DNA from: Nitzschia sp. pyKryTriq1
Taxonomy: Eukaryota > Bacillariophyta > Bacillariophyceae > Bacillariales > Bacillariaceae
Assembly: GCA_956465555.1 (NCBI GenBank)
Contig: OY101125.1
Coordinates: forward strand, 1,118,501 to 1,182,500
Reading direction: 5' to 3'
DNA: 64,000 nucleotides
Below, piece by piece: positions 41,701 through 50,403 of this stretch (positions within the stretch are counted from its first letter, which is position 1; each line of letters starts with the position of its first letter). A program made the position numbers and the translations under genes. The notes below the pieces were generated by a model. The model worked only from the letters and a program-made list of their open reading frames with translations, was not told the origin of the DNA and did no database searches.

Positions 41701-42352
41701 GGAGGATCCCAAGGAGCACGTCCTGATCGAGTTGGTCAGTTCTATTCTTTCAGAGAGGTTTTACGAAGATTTGCGGACGAAACAGCAACTTGGCTACATT
41801 GTCTCCTCTGGTATTCGCGCCCTAGGCAAGACCAGATTCATAGGTTTCATAGTGCAATCCAGTATCGCCAACAACGAAAAACTCACGAAAGAAATATTAA
41901 AGTTTCTCGACAAAGCCCGACCAAACTTTCTCGAGAAGCTTACGAAAGGTGATTTCGCTGTGTACGTCAAGAGCCTAATAGACAGCAAAACCGAACCCGA
42001 CAAGCAGCTCGCCACTGAAGTGACGAGAAACTGGGGCGAGATCGGATCAGGACGATTGCAATTCGATCGCACGCAACGTGAAATCGCAGCGGCTCTTGAC
42101 TTGACCAAGGACGACCTATTAGAGTTCTGGGATGATCTTTATATCAAAGACGGGCGTCGCATTATGATTACCGAGGTCGTTCCGCAAGTAGGAGTTGCGT
42201 CCACCGTAGCCCCACCAAAAAGTACGGGTTACAAAGCAGGAAAGACTCCGCCGGGAAGTGGTCCTATTCTCGGCATTGACGACATCGAGCATTTTCGAAC
42301 CGACCGAGAGAAAGTGTTGCTTGCATCGATCGACGTTGAACGACTGGTTTAG
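38765..42352 (+). CDS. Insulysin-like M16A zinc metalloprotease with tripartite plastid/Tat-type leader
   Basis: Single-exon 1195-aa protein from the ATG at 38765; the frame upstream has only a GTG. The leader has three parts. A signal peptide ends SVLA|FSPRN with Phe24 as in plastid preproteins. A His/Asn/Gln-rich transit-like region with a run of 11 Gln follows. Then a twin-arginine segment (VKRRQ at 111-115) precedes a hydrophobic stretch ending AAQA|DE at about 134, the pattern of a thylakoid Tat signal. The inverted zinc motif HFNEH is at residues 217-221, and the downstream Glu block ELNAIESENAKN at about 296-306. Insulysin features include SDHPHSKFFTGNKQTLLED and FVVFQVLTKEVSSSAKKAAL in the middle, and the C-terminal YEDLRTKQQLGYIVSSG. 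Relatives degrade small peptides. The location in the thylakoid lumen is inferred. Confidence 0.88.
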   Translation: MKSSCSLLLLLCGLSGSGTSVLAFSPRNTVSSVSSTSWIQQQPQQQERSNHNSHQLHHYPKQQQQQQQQQQQHRQPCMGTTSTSLSSILQDTFNDSDTDNNDKHHRSPDDVKRRQILFSMLAAATGSASLAAQADEAVLSSPTTTTTLSSSTLIDWDNLGEIMKPPLDDRDYKAYIMEKNGLRVILCSDPTSNGSGAAMDVHVGACSDPPEIPGLAHFNEHMLFLGTKDYPQEDSFETFLAANGGSSNAYTASEDTVYHFTLQAEDGDDKFVEGLKRFGSFFTNPLFTESATGRELNAIESENAKNLQSDNFRVYQIEKSRQNSDHPHSKFFTGNKQTLLEDSKRNGLNLRQELIKFYTKYYSANQMTLAIVGPESLDKLQAMADEAFGNVPNRNVPPPENAWKGVIAPFNGNSVIPSYGHIVKLVPVQDLRQVSLTWPILYADDQDREAALLTKQANYVAHLIGHEGPGSLLSYMKKKGWANSLTASGESELADFETFEITVGLTRKGLAALDNVIESLFSYLSMLKDRTIPSYVYNEVLQLEELQWRFASKGGVSGDVQSLATSLQKYPPTLTVAGPRRLALSKDASTLETSSQPRTSFPGSQLEYTKTLTQEFVNKLTVEKALPTVMSKSFQGQTNKKEKWYGSDYSVERIPDSTMDQWKRATQPKTLGLDFPKPNPFIPSEAGLQIKYPPAPVDRFRKRSFEEKITPLPPPAIIRDDGPEGRWTVYYKADDRFGQPKAFVVFQVLTKEVSSSAKKAALANMYEFALTDKLTEYAYDAGLAGLTYDVRVVPRGVRITFGGYNDKLSKFAEYVSKKASSDFKDILPKDDAEFERYKDLLSRTFAAYDVKQPYAIATSTANLALNPKNFQYSNKELRDCTDEITLDDLKKYAETLWSSGKGIALVQGNVDQKEAEALVATIDKTLGFQPIKEDQYPPELVPLPLPPISGKSQPTTLVVSEPNPENSNSASYVLLQNLSEDPKEHVLIELVSSILSERFYEDLRTKQQLGYIVSSGIRALGKTRFIGFIVQSSIANNEKLTKEILKFLDKARPNFLEKLTKGDFAVYVKSLIDSKTEPDKQLATEVTRNWGEIGSGRLQFDRTQREIAAALDLTKDDLLEFWDDLYIKDGRRIMITEVVPQVGVASTVAPPKSTGYKAGKTPPGSGPILGIDDIEHFRTDREKVLLASIDVERLV

Positions 42353-42584
42353 AGAGTAGTACTTCGTTGACAATAAATTGTTGATTAAAAAGCCAGGACC
42401 GTGCTTCTCACTAAAGTAGGTTATTATCCCTTTTCTTTCTCTAATACTCTTGTCTTTCTTAATCCCGAAAGAGGCGGCAAGAGGAAAAAATGATAACGGG
42501 TCGGCCATTTGGACTTTCTGTTGGCGTCCAGGGCGCCTGTCAACAATAGTCGTTCACAATTTGCTCGACCGAGCGAGTGCCCAC

Positions 42585-43943
42585 TCATAGATGGAGAGGG
42601 AAGAAGAAGCTCACGGCGACTATAATCAAAGCTACTCCCGTGAAACACATTACGATCACCGCAATGAGCGTGTGTCGAGTTCGTTTGTTCACTTCAATTT
42701 CCGTCTGTATGTCAACCAGAGACCTGGTGGTGGAGAGTACTTCTGCCGACTTTGACTGAGATATCGACCTTGTTGAGTGAGACATCGACACCTTTTCCTT
42801 GTATCCTCGCGGCACCAAGTAAGGTTGGCTACCTTCGTCGACCTCATCATCATCATCATCGTCGTCATCAATCTGGAAGTGTTCCACCATTCTGTCTGAT
42901 TCTAATTGGCGCTTTTTATTCCGCAACATTTCAAGTCGGCTCAACCGGCTGCTGTCATGGGATGGAGCATTGACTATGCTATTCGAATCACGCATTTGTA
43001 TCGTGGAGAGTGCCGAGTTTCGCTCAGGGCTCATGGGGGCTCGCATGGACGGATCTCGAAAGTCTTGTCCACTTAGAGAAACAGCTGGCTTGTCCCTAAC
43101 CTCCCCTCCACGACCTTCAAACATGTAGTCCAAAATATCCCTATCTTCCGCTGGCGTTGGATGTATCACCAAATTCTGTTCGGTGTCATCCGTACGACCA
43201 CACTCGAACATATAATCGAGGGCATCCTTCCGATGCGGTTTTACAGGGATGGTTTCGCCTGCATCGGTTCTCGTCGGAATTTTCTGAAGCCGGTGAAGTT
43301 TCAAGCGAGAGGAATTGTCGTTCTCGTCAATTCCTCCACCCTTGGCTGGTCGCCCATGACCGATATCCCCAGACTTGTCCCGACACACAAAACCTTCAAT
43401 GTTTTCAAATATGTAATCCAATACGTCCCCTTTCGTGTCTTGATTATTTTCTGAACAACGATAGTTATTGTCGCCCTCGGTTTGTGGGTTTTCCAAGTCA
43501 ATAAACACGTCATCTTTCTGCTTTTTCAATATCGATCGCCTTGGTGTGCCTTCATTCCTTGCCAGATATGGTAACTCACGCGATTCAGCACTGTTGTTCT
43601 GGCGGTTTGCTGGAAGATTTACAATCTGACGACCCTCGACGACAACTGTTTTTTCAATGATTGCAGGCTCCGGTCGATCATGTCGAACTCTACATACAGT
43701 AGATTCCACGGTTTCGAAGACCCGATCAAGGAAATCACGTTTGTGTTGTATCCGAGTCTCTCCAGAGACAACCGGAAGATCACTAGTGGCAGTCGAACTT
43801 TGAGCTTGGGGTTGACTCTGCTGACGGACGACACTTGGAGCTCTGACTATCGAAGAGCTACGTGGAGGATAAGGATTCTCCAAGTCGGAAACAAGGCTTC
43901 CATCATGCAGCGAGCTAATTGTACTCGAGCCCATAGATGCCAT
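42585..43943 (-). CDS. Tail-anchored protein with four LDxxFE repeats (second family member)
   Basis: Single-exon 452-aa protein, ATG at 43943. The acidic, Ser/Arg-rich soluble part holds four copies of a motif: DFLDRVFETVESTVC, DVLDYIFENIEGFVC, DALDYMFECGRTDD and DILDYMFEGRGGE. The first two keep the Cys that ends the motif in the relative at 28658-29386. An acidic Asp run (IDDDDDDDDEVDE) follows near residue 365. A basic segment (KRTRH) precedes a single C-terminal helix (TLIAVIVMCFTGVALIIVAV) and a short tail ending FFFPLHL. This again reads as a tail-anchored protein with cytosolic repeats. The family is not recognised. It is convergent with the M16 protease, 232 bp apart. Confidence 0.74.
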   Translation of the reverse strand: MASMGSSTISSLHDGSLVSDLENPYPPRSSSIVRAPSVVRQQSQPQAQSSTATSDLPVVSGETRIQHKRDFLDRVFETVESTVCRVRHDRPEPAIIEKTVVVEGRQIVNLPANRQNNSAESRELPYLARNEGTPRRSILKKQKDDVFIDLENPQTEGDNNYRCSENNQDTKGDVLDYIFENIEGFVCRDKSGDIGHGRPAKGGGIDENDNSSRLKLHRLQKIPTRTDAGETIPVKPHRKDALDYMFECGRTDDTEQNLVIHPTPAEDRDILDYMFEGRGGEVRDKPAVSLSGQDFRDPSMRAPMSPERNSALSTIQMRDSNSIVNAPSHDSSRLSRLEMLRNKKRQLESDRMVEHFQIDDDDDDDDEVDEGSQPYLVPRGYKEKVSMSHSTRSISQSKSAEVLSTTRSLVDIQTEIEVNKRTRHTLIAVIVMCFTGVALIIVAVSFFFPLHL

Positions 43944-44440
43944 TTTGCATTACGTATCAATCTATCAAACGCAAGTAGAAATGAATGAATGATGAAGAAC
44001 GAAGATGTTTGATGATCATGATGTGCCAGGATTGTTGGTCGTCGTCCGCCGGCGTGCCATCGGCAAACGGTAGTGTGCCAGCATATAATTACATTCGTCT
44101 CTGTATACGTATATGAAACAACCCACATACATTTTACTTAAGCCTTGGCCAATGTACTTACGGGTACGTGTATACCGCACCTGGTACGTATGGTTTGTAC
44201 TACCGGGTTCTGGGGACGGACGCCGCCCAGACGGTAAACTACATTCTATATTTTTTACTCGCTAGTACTCGTAGTCTACCACGTAACGTGTACGGATAGG
44301 CGACTGCCCGCCATACTGAATCCAAGTAGTCATAAGGACATTTGACAGGGTCACTTGGATCTTGGCAGCCAGCCATCAGAGATGGATGGACCGTCGAGCA
44401 GTATCTGTGCCCAACCCAACACAACAATCCGCCATCGACA
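43944..44440. other. Intergenic region
   Basis: Upstream of the tail-anchored protein gene. No gene is seen. There are GTATACGTATATG-like alternating stretches near 44100-44115 and several GTAC motifs at 44160-44210. Confidence 0.4.
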
Positions 44441-45141
44441 ATGGACGACGATTACCTAGATAGTCTGGCCAGTACGGCACTAGAGCCGCTAAGTGGTATC
44501 GCCGCCGAGGATTCGAACCCAGAATCCAATTCGGCCAGGTCAAGTATGGAAGGAAGCGGAAGCGTTTTCCTCGCTTCCGACCCACATTCGTCCTCGTCGC
44601 CGCCGTATCGTACTCGTAGTAATTATCGCCATGGAACAAGCTCACCGTAAAAGTCCCTCGCCTCTGCCCAAAATCCGAAGAAAAACGCATCAAAAACCAA
44701 CTAGTAGATTCGTTCGTCAAAAACACACTAAACGCCAGCGGAAACTGGCAAGACAAATACGGACTCCTAACTAACAGCTTCCTAACGCACTGCCCCGCCA
44801 TCGACACCGAATCGCAAGCCGCCGCGATCGATGTATACAACTATAACAGCAACGTGTTCGAATTCGAAGATTTAACCTTGCTCGACGCCCAATTGAATGC
44901 CATAGCCCCAGCATACACCCAAGCAAACATTCTCACCGCAGCCGTCCGAACGCAAACCAAATTCGTACAATTACAAATGACCGCGACCCCTCGTAACGCC
45001 GACACCGGTAACACCGGAGTCGACCCCACCCGTTTCCCACAAGCACAGACTCGTACCATCTACCTCAACGCCCATCTACTACCGAATGACTCGAGGAGAG
45101 AGAGAGTGCGGCGTTTCAGCACTACTTCTGCTTTACAGTAG
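44441..45141 (+). CDS. Unrecognised possible gene, structure uncertain
   Basis: A long plus-strand frame (about 44623-45141, 172 codons) has gene-like composition and C-rich third positions: QDKYGLLTNSFLTHCPAID, AAAIDVYNYNSNVFEFED, LLDAQLNAIAPAYTQANIL and FVQLQMTATPRNADTG. Its first in-frame ATG lies deep inside it, so the 5' end must come from elsewhere. One solution is a first exon from the ATG at 44441 (MDDDYLDSLASTALEPLSG), a 110-nt intron 44544-44653 (GTATGG donor, phase 1), then SIPRLCPKSEEKRIKNQLVD. The proposed acceptor lacks a pyrimidine tract, so this is tentative. The 3' end may also be wrong, since the last 20 codons are Arg/Ser-rich and run into GA repeats. I do not recognise any domain. 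It may be a gene fragment. Confidence 0.35.
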
Positions 45142-45537
45142 TAGCAGCAGCAGCAGGAGTAGTAGTAGAACATGGCTTGGATCATCTGAGTACTATTACG
45201 GAGGAAGGTCGCTGTGCTCATGTCTCTCGCGGCCGAACAAAGACTCCTCCTCCTTTACTCTAGTAGCCTCTAGCTGCAGAGGACTTTGCACCACGACCAG
45301 TATCACCATCTTTCGTTTCCGCTGGTCCTAGTCTACCGTATAGTAGTAGTACCGAGACCCCAAATAATAGGCGGGGTACTACAATCCAGCCAAGAAGCTG
45401 CCCGGTAGCTAGGTAGTTTGCTGCAGTACTGGTACTCTTATCAATGACTCCTCCTCCTCCTCCTCATAGTAGATAACAAAATACAGCAGTATCTCTACAT
45501 TACGTAGCAATATACTCGTACTAGCAGATTATGGAAA
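45142..45537. other. Intergenic region, TAGTA-rich
   Basis: No gene is seen. Runs of AGC/AGT/TAG triplets (45140-45170), a TCC run (45448-45463) and TAGTAC motifs dominate. It is the shared 3' flank of two convergent genes. Confidence 0.45.
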
Positions 45538-47103
45538 TTAATAACCACGACCGCGACTCGGACGATAATGCTCCACAACGACTTCACCACCACCATCCAT
45601 TCTCTGAATCACTTCAATTTCGTCGTCCTCGCCTTCACTCCAAGTATCTTCAGCATCAGTATTGATATTGATATTGCTGCTGTTGTTTCGAGAAGAAGCA
45701 CCATTTTTATTTTTTCTCTCACGACGCGCCAATCGACGTTCTTCAGCCTTGATTTCAAATGGACGTCCTCCCAATATGGGAATCTTTCCACCGCATCCCA
45801 GCACTCCCGAAAACAATAGGGTGCCACCAATGGGATAGTAGACAAAGAATGCCAGGAGCATTTCCACCAAATAGCCGACGAGAAACTCAAACTCGGAGAC
45901 ATCGTGCACTTCGAGTTCAATGGCATCGTCATCGAAAAAGTGAATTCCAGCATTGTTGCTGCCATCCCCACCGGTAGTAGTAGCATTACCAGTAGCAGTA
46001 CCATTGTAAGTAGTAGTGATGGTACTGTTGTTTTTGCTCCACGGCAGTTCCGAGGAGGATGCTTCTACTTCCGAATTGGTAATGGCGACTCGCATCAAAA
46101 TGATCAAGACGGCCATGGATATGATAATGGCGACCAAGACTCGTAGCAAGTGTTTTCCCAGACTGGGACAGCATGCCTTGGTTTCACACATACCTCCTGG
46201 TCGACAGCAGGCACAGGCGGCAATGTACCACTGGAATAAATTATAAGTGGTGTGAATGGTACCACCGACCGTCCACAAGAGAAGCATTCCAGTGGTGAGC
46301 GTCACATCATTGTCGTCAGAGGCAATGCTGTTGCTGTTGTTGTTCCCTGTTTGATCATCGTCGACCACCACCACGCTCACAAGCGGTTGGTTGAATTGAG
46401 GGTTCCAGAGAAAGAACAAGTAGAACATGTTTGTAATCGCCAAACCAACCACCACACTTCCAATCAAAGCCACAACTCGAGTGCAAGATTTAATGGGGTG
46501 CCGAGGGTGGTGGCAACAAATTCCCAGCACGGGGTGGTTGTTCAACATGTACTGCCACCAGTCTTGCTTCCACGTATAGCCCGGCAAGTGATAGGCCTGG
46601 ACTGCTAGACACTGCACGAGTGTCGCATCTTCTGTATCGACCACTTCGCTCTTCACATGACTCTTGGTCTTGCCCTTGGTAGCGCGGTACTGTTCGAGTC
46701 GCTCCTGGGCCGAAGTAGCAGTGGGACCGGCAGCAGCAGTAGCAGCACTGGAAGATGAAGCACGCGAAGGAGAACGCTGTAGTTCCTGTTCATTACTACT
46801 ACTGTTGTTGTTGGAAGGAATGCCTCGGGCATTATACGACGATGAACTACGAGTGAAGCCTCGCGAAGAAGAAGAAGAAGAAACTTCCCGGGCCACAACA
46901 GGGACTAGAGGCCCTTGCCGTTGGTCGTTGCTGCTGCGATGTGCGCTCGAACGAGGCAAGGAAGAGGCAATATGACTGTAATACTGTGGTGGAGCGGATC
47001 GTTGTCGTTGTTGTGATCTCAATTGAGCTTCCAGTCGCTCTCGAGCCATTCGTTGATGCTCTTCCAGTTGTTGTTGCTGTTGACGATTGCTGCTGCTTCG
47101 CAT
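45538..47103 (-). CDS. Four-TM membrane protein with disordered N-terminus
   Basis: Protein of 521 aa from the ATG at 47103; the frame runs on to 47328 only with a GTG start. Residues 1-165 are Gln/Arg/Ser-rich and disordered. A conserved-looking Cys/His/Trp segment follows (YTWKQDWWQYMLNNHPVLGI, CCHHPRHPIKSCTR). Four membrane helices are predicted at VVALIGSVVVGLAITNMFYL, GMLLLWTVGGTIHTTYNLF, LLRVLVAIIISMAVLIILMR and YLVEMLLAFFVYYPIGGTLL. Between helices 2 and 3 is the Cys cluster CACCRPGGMCETKACC. Between helices 3 and 4 lies a loop with several N-glycosylation sequons (NNST, NGTATGNAT). The C-terminus is charged. I do not recognise the family. The glycosylated loop suggests secretory-pathway or surface membranes. 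Confidence 0.74.
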   Translation of the reverse strand: MRSSSNRQQQQQLEEHQRMARERLEAQLRSQQRQRSAPPQYYSHIASSLPRSSAHRSSNDQRQGPLVPVVAREVSSSSSSRGFTRSSSSYNARGIPSNNNSSSNEQELQRSPSRASSSSAATAAAGPTATSAQERLEQYRATKGKTKSHVKSEVVDTEDATLVQCLAVQAYHLPGYTWKQDWWQYMLNNHPVLGICCHHPRHPIKSCTRVVALIGSVVVGLAITNMFYLFFLWNPQFNQPLVSVVVVDDDQTGNNNSNSIASDDNDVTLTTGMLLLWTVGGTIHTTYNLFQWYIAACACCRPGGMCETKACCPSLGKHLLRVLVAIIISMAVLIILMRVAITNSEVEASSSELPWSKNNSTITTTYNGTATGNATTTGGDGSNNAGIHFFDDDAIELEVHDVSEFEFLVGYLVEMLLAFFVYYPIGGTLLFSGVLGCGGKIPILGGRPFEIKAEERRLARRERKNKNGASSRNNSSNININTDAEDTWSEGEDDEIEVIQRMDGGGEVVVEHYRPSRGRGY

Positions 47104-47779
47104 CTTGATATTTTTCAATAGAATGATTATTCCCTGACTTTCAAATAATGACGGACTGTTGGCACGTAATGGTGATTGTAATGGAGCCAACGATCGATTG
47201 ATGGAAGGGATGGATGTACCGGTATTAATATTCAAAGCAAAGATTGAAAGAATAGAAATGCAAAACGAAAAGGGAGAAGCCCATCGCGATCGAGAGAAAA
47301 CGGAGGCGCATCCCAACCAATCCACCACTCAAAACAAAACACGCACCGCTCAACTTGTACGTACTGTACGTACTCAAACTCGCGAGTCGGGTAGACTGCC
47401 CTCCGACGCCGAATTTTATAGTTAGATAAGAGTCCGAGCTAGCCGGCTCCTTTTTTTCTACATAGCCGTAGATGACACGTATTTCAAAATCCCGGGTAAT
47501 TTTGGCACGATTAGACTCATTCGAATGTGTGGTGTGCCCGCTTGTGTTGTGTTGTGTCCTGGAATGTCCGTTATCGCCAATCACGAACACAAGAAGGCGT
47601 TCAAGGGTCCAACGCACGGAAGACCTAAAAGTTAGCAGTTGTGGTGGATCCAAATACATCATGCATAAGTACAGTACCGGTATGCATCATGCATCGACAA
47701 TGAACAATGAATGATCGCCGAACCATTGCAGACTACTCGTACCGGTACAAGCAGTCTAGAGAACAAGAAGTGAAACAGT
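47104..47779. other. Divergent intergenic region
   Basis: Upstream of the four-TM gene (minus) and the first prolyl 4-hydroxylase (plus). GTACGTACTGTACGTAC-like palindromes lie at about 47357-47374, with further GTACCGGTA motifs near 47673-47682 and 47738-47750. No gene is seen. Confidence 0.45.
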
Positions 47780-49411
47780 ATGCATCAATATCATAGGTGC
47801 TACCGGTGGTGGTGGGTCGTTGGTTTATTGGCGGTAACAACTGTGTGTTGTTCGTTTTCTAATCATCCATCATCATCCATTCTGGTTCGCGCCGAAGAAG
47901 GACAACAGGATCAATGCGTCGATAACCACGAGAAGTGTCCACAGTGGGCATCACAGGGAGAATGTGAAATCAATGCAAACTACATGCTGCGGGAATGCCG
48001 ATTTTCTTGTGATAATTGTCATCATGAAGATGATGAAGACTATTTGAACGACGACGGTGATGATGGAGATGAATATGACGACGAAGACGAGGACGAGGAG
48101 GATGACGAGGAGGATCCCAATGAGATTTTTCCGCGGGCGGTTTCCTCCGAAGACTTGGCACGTGGCACCGATTTGGGGATCGCGCAACGACTGAGAGGGT
48201 TTCCCGACGACCACGACACCTGGTCGGCAGATGTCTCTTGGATGATTACCAAAGCGAGAAGCTACATGAATCATGTGGTGCCTCGCAAATTTGGGGACGA
48301 TATGAAACAACTTTGTCGCCACAAGGATGAAAATTGCGCCTACTGGGCGTTACTAGGAGAATGCGAGGCCAACCCGGAATGTAAGTACCAGGTACTGCTT
48401 CGACAACTGATTCGTATCAACAATTTGTTCAACATTGTATTTATTCATGAATGCATTTGTTGTTCTTGTAGACATGAAAGTAAATTGCGCCCCAGTCTGT
48501 GGGAGCTGCTACAATTTGACCGTGGAGAGTCGATGTCCTTTGGATCCCAACGAACCGAATGTTTGGGGACCAGGGGATTTAAATGCCATGTTTGAACGGC
48601 TTGTCTCCGAGCCATATCTGTCCCAATACAATGTCCAAGTGTTGTCGTCACCCAACAACAACAATACCGGCACCACTACGGACGATGAAGAAGAACGACG
48701 ACCCTGGGTCATCAGCATGGAAAATGTCGTCACGGAAGAAGAAGCCATTACACTCATTGAGCTTGGTAAGTAGTAGTACTCGTAGCAGTGAATGGTGGGG
48801 TGCGTTCAAAACAACAACAGGACGCACAAAGAGGGATGATGTGCTCATATATTTGCTCTACCGCTCCAGGGCATGTGATGGGATACAAACGGTCGACCGA
48901 TGTTGGTGCGCGCCAAGCCGATGGTACCTTGGGGAAGAAATTCAGCGAGGGACGAACGTCTACCAATGCTTGGTGTCGGGACATTTGCGACGAAGATCCA
49001 ATTGCCAGGAGAGTGTATGAACGACTGAGCAACCTCACAGGGATTCCAGAACGAAACTCGGAGAGACTGCAACTTTTACGTTATGAGGAGGGCCAGTTTT
49101 ACAACAGCCACCACGATTTGATAGAGGCCCAAGTTGCTATGGCGGCTGGTCCACGAATATTGACAGTGTTCATATACTTGAACAACGTAGAAGCTGGAGG
49201 TGGTACCCACTTTGAAGAGCTAGACTTGACAGTCATGCCGAAGCGTGGAAGAGTCGTGATTTGGCCAAGTGTGTACGACGAAAATCCTAATGAAAAAGAC
49301 TGGAGCACCATGCACGAAGCCTTGAAAGTCGAGAAAGGAATCAAATACGGCGCCAATGCCTGGTATCATCTTCGTGATTACATGACGCCGAGTGACAAAG
49401 GTTGCATGTGA
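47780..49411 (+). CDS. Prolyl 4-hydroxylase-like 2OG-Fe(II) oxygenase with two ShK domains (copy 1)
   Basis: Three exons: 47780-48380, 48472-48765 and 48870-49411; introns of 91 and 104 nt, both phase 1. The 478-aa product has a signal peptide (about 1-25). Two six-cysteine ShKT modules lie at residues 46-80 (CVDNHEKCPQWASQGEC) and 179-213 (CRHKDENCAYWALLGEC), separated by a long Asp/Glu run. The catalytic P4H domain follows: HHD motif with His379 and Asp381, distal His447, and Lys457 as the probable 2-oxoglutarate anchor, followed by ANAWYH. All iron and cosubstrate residues are present, so it should be active. The likely role is hydroxylation of Pro in secreted or wall proteins in the ER or Golgi. 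A tandem paralogue follows at 50404. Confidence 0.92.
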
Positions 49412-50403
49412 TGAGGACGAAGCAGCGCATCGACGCTGGATATTCCAAAAGTGGACTCGACAATCTCTCGTAGCAGGTCGCTATAGGGTGGATACACTTC
49501 ATATTCGATAGGTCTGCGGTTTGATCATCGTCATGAGTCTTACCACTGCACAACGTCGACGAGTAACGACATCACCATCGTTCGGTGGTCTTCCCAGCTA
49601 TCTCGCAAAGCACCCCACAATTAGTGGTCGTACTAGAGAGCTATCTAGTAGAGTGGACCAGAAATGGCGTTGTCTTGAACCGCAGTAATCTAGTTACTCT
49701 ATTCTTCGCAGCGCTCTTTTCTACCCCCAAGTAGTAAAGTACTAGTAGTAGTGTCACAGTGCTGTGTCAAACAACTACAATTTCTCGCCTCTCCTACAAG
49801 TACGGCAGTATCGGTAAGTAGTAGAAACGATGATAACGCGAGGCTAGTAGCCTTCCATTTCGCGCTACTACATTTCTGGTTGCGCTAATACGCTATGTAG
49901 CTGCTCTTGCCAATCTTTTGGTGGTGCCTTGATGGGCACCTCGTCCGGCGCTCGGTCGGAGTGGGAATCCCGTCGACCAAGTTTCGCCCAGTATCAAACC
50001 AATGTTCGTTCATCGGCATACTCTACTTATTACGGGCGACACGTTAAACTGTCGTTAGATTTCCCATTGTAACCATATGACAACGAATTCGAAATTTCGG
50101 GCTGGAACATCCGATATCGATCACCTTTTGCTTCGCCCCATCGTGTATCGTGTGTCTTTCACCCCGGATGCCATCAACTCTTCGCTTTGTCTCCATCTTG
50201 TTGGTTGCGCCAAACCTCCGTTGTGATTATGTATGAGGCCAATCGCCGCCAATACAATGAGGGTCGGAATCCGCCGAGGTTGAGATCGAAAACATGATTC
50301 ATCTCATGAGGTTTCATTATTTCCTACATCAAAATATATCGGCGTCGGAGGTGAATCATCACCATCGATTGATACGTTGTACTGCCACAGTACCAACGCG
50401 ACG
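49412..50403. other. Intergenic region between tandem prolyl 4-hydroxylase genes
   Basis: About 1 kb with no gene. It is rich in TAGTA/TAGAG motifs around 49620-49830. It probably carries the promoter of the second copy. Confidence 0.45.

Noticed and set aside
44495-44560. tRNA-like T-loop on the minus strand (GGTTCGAATCC-type text)
   Set aside because: The T-stem has a mismatch and no 5' acceptor strand pairs with the 3' part at the right distance; no anticodon arm can be folded.
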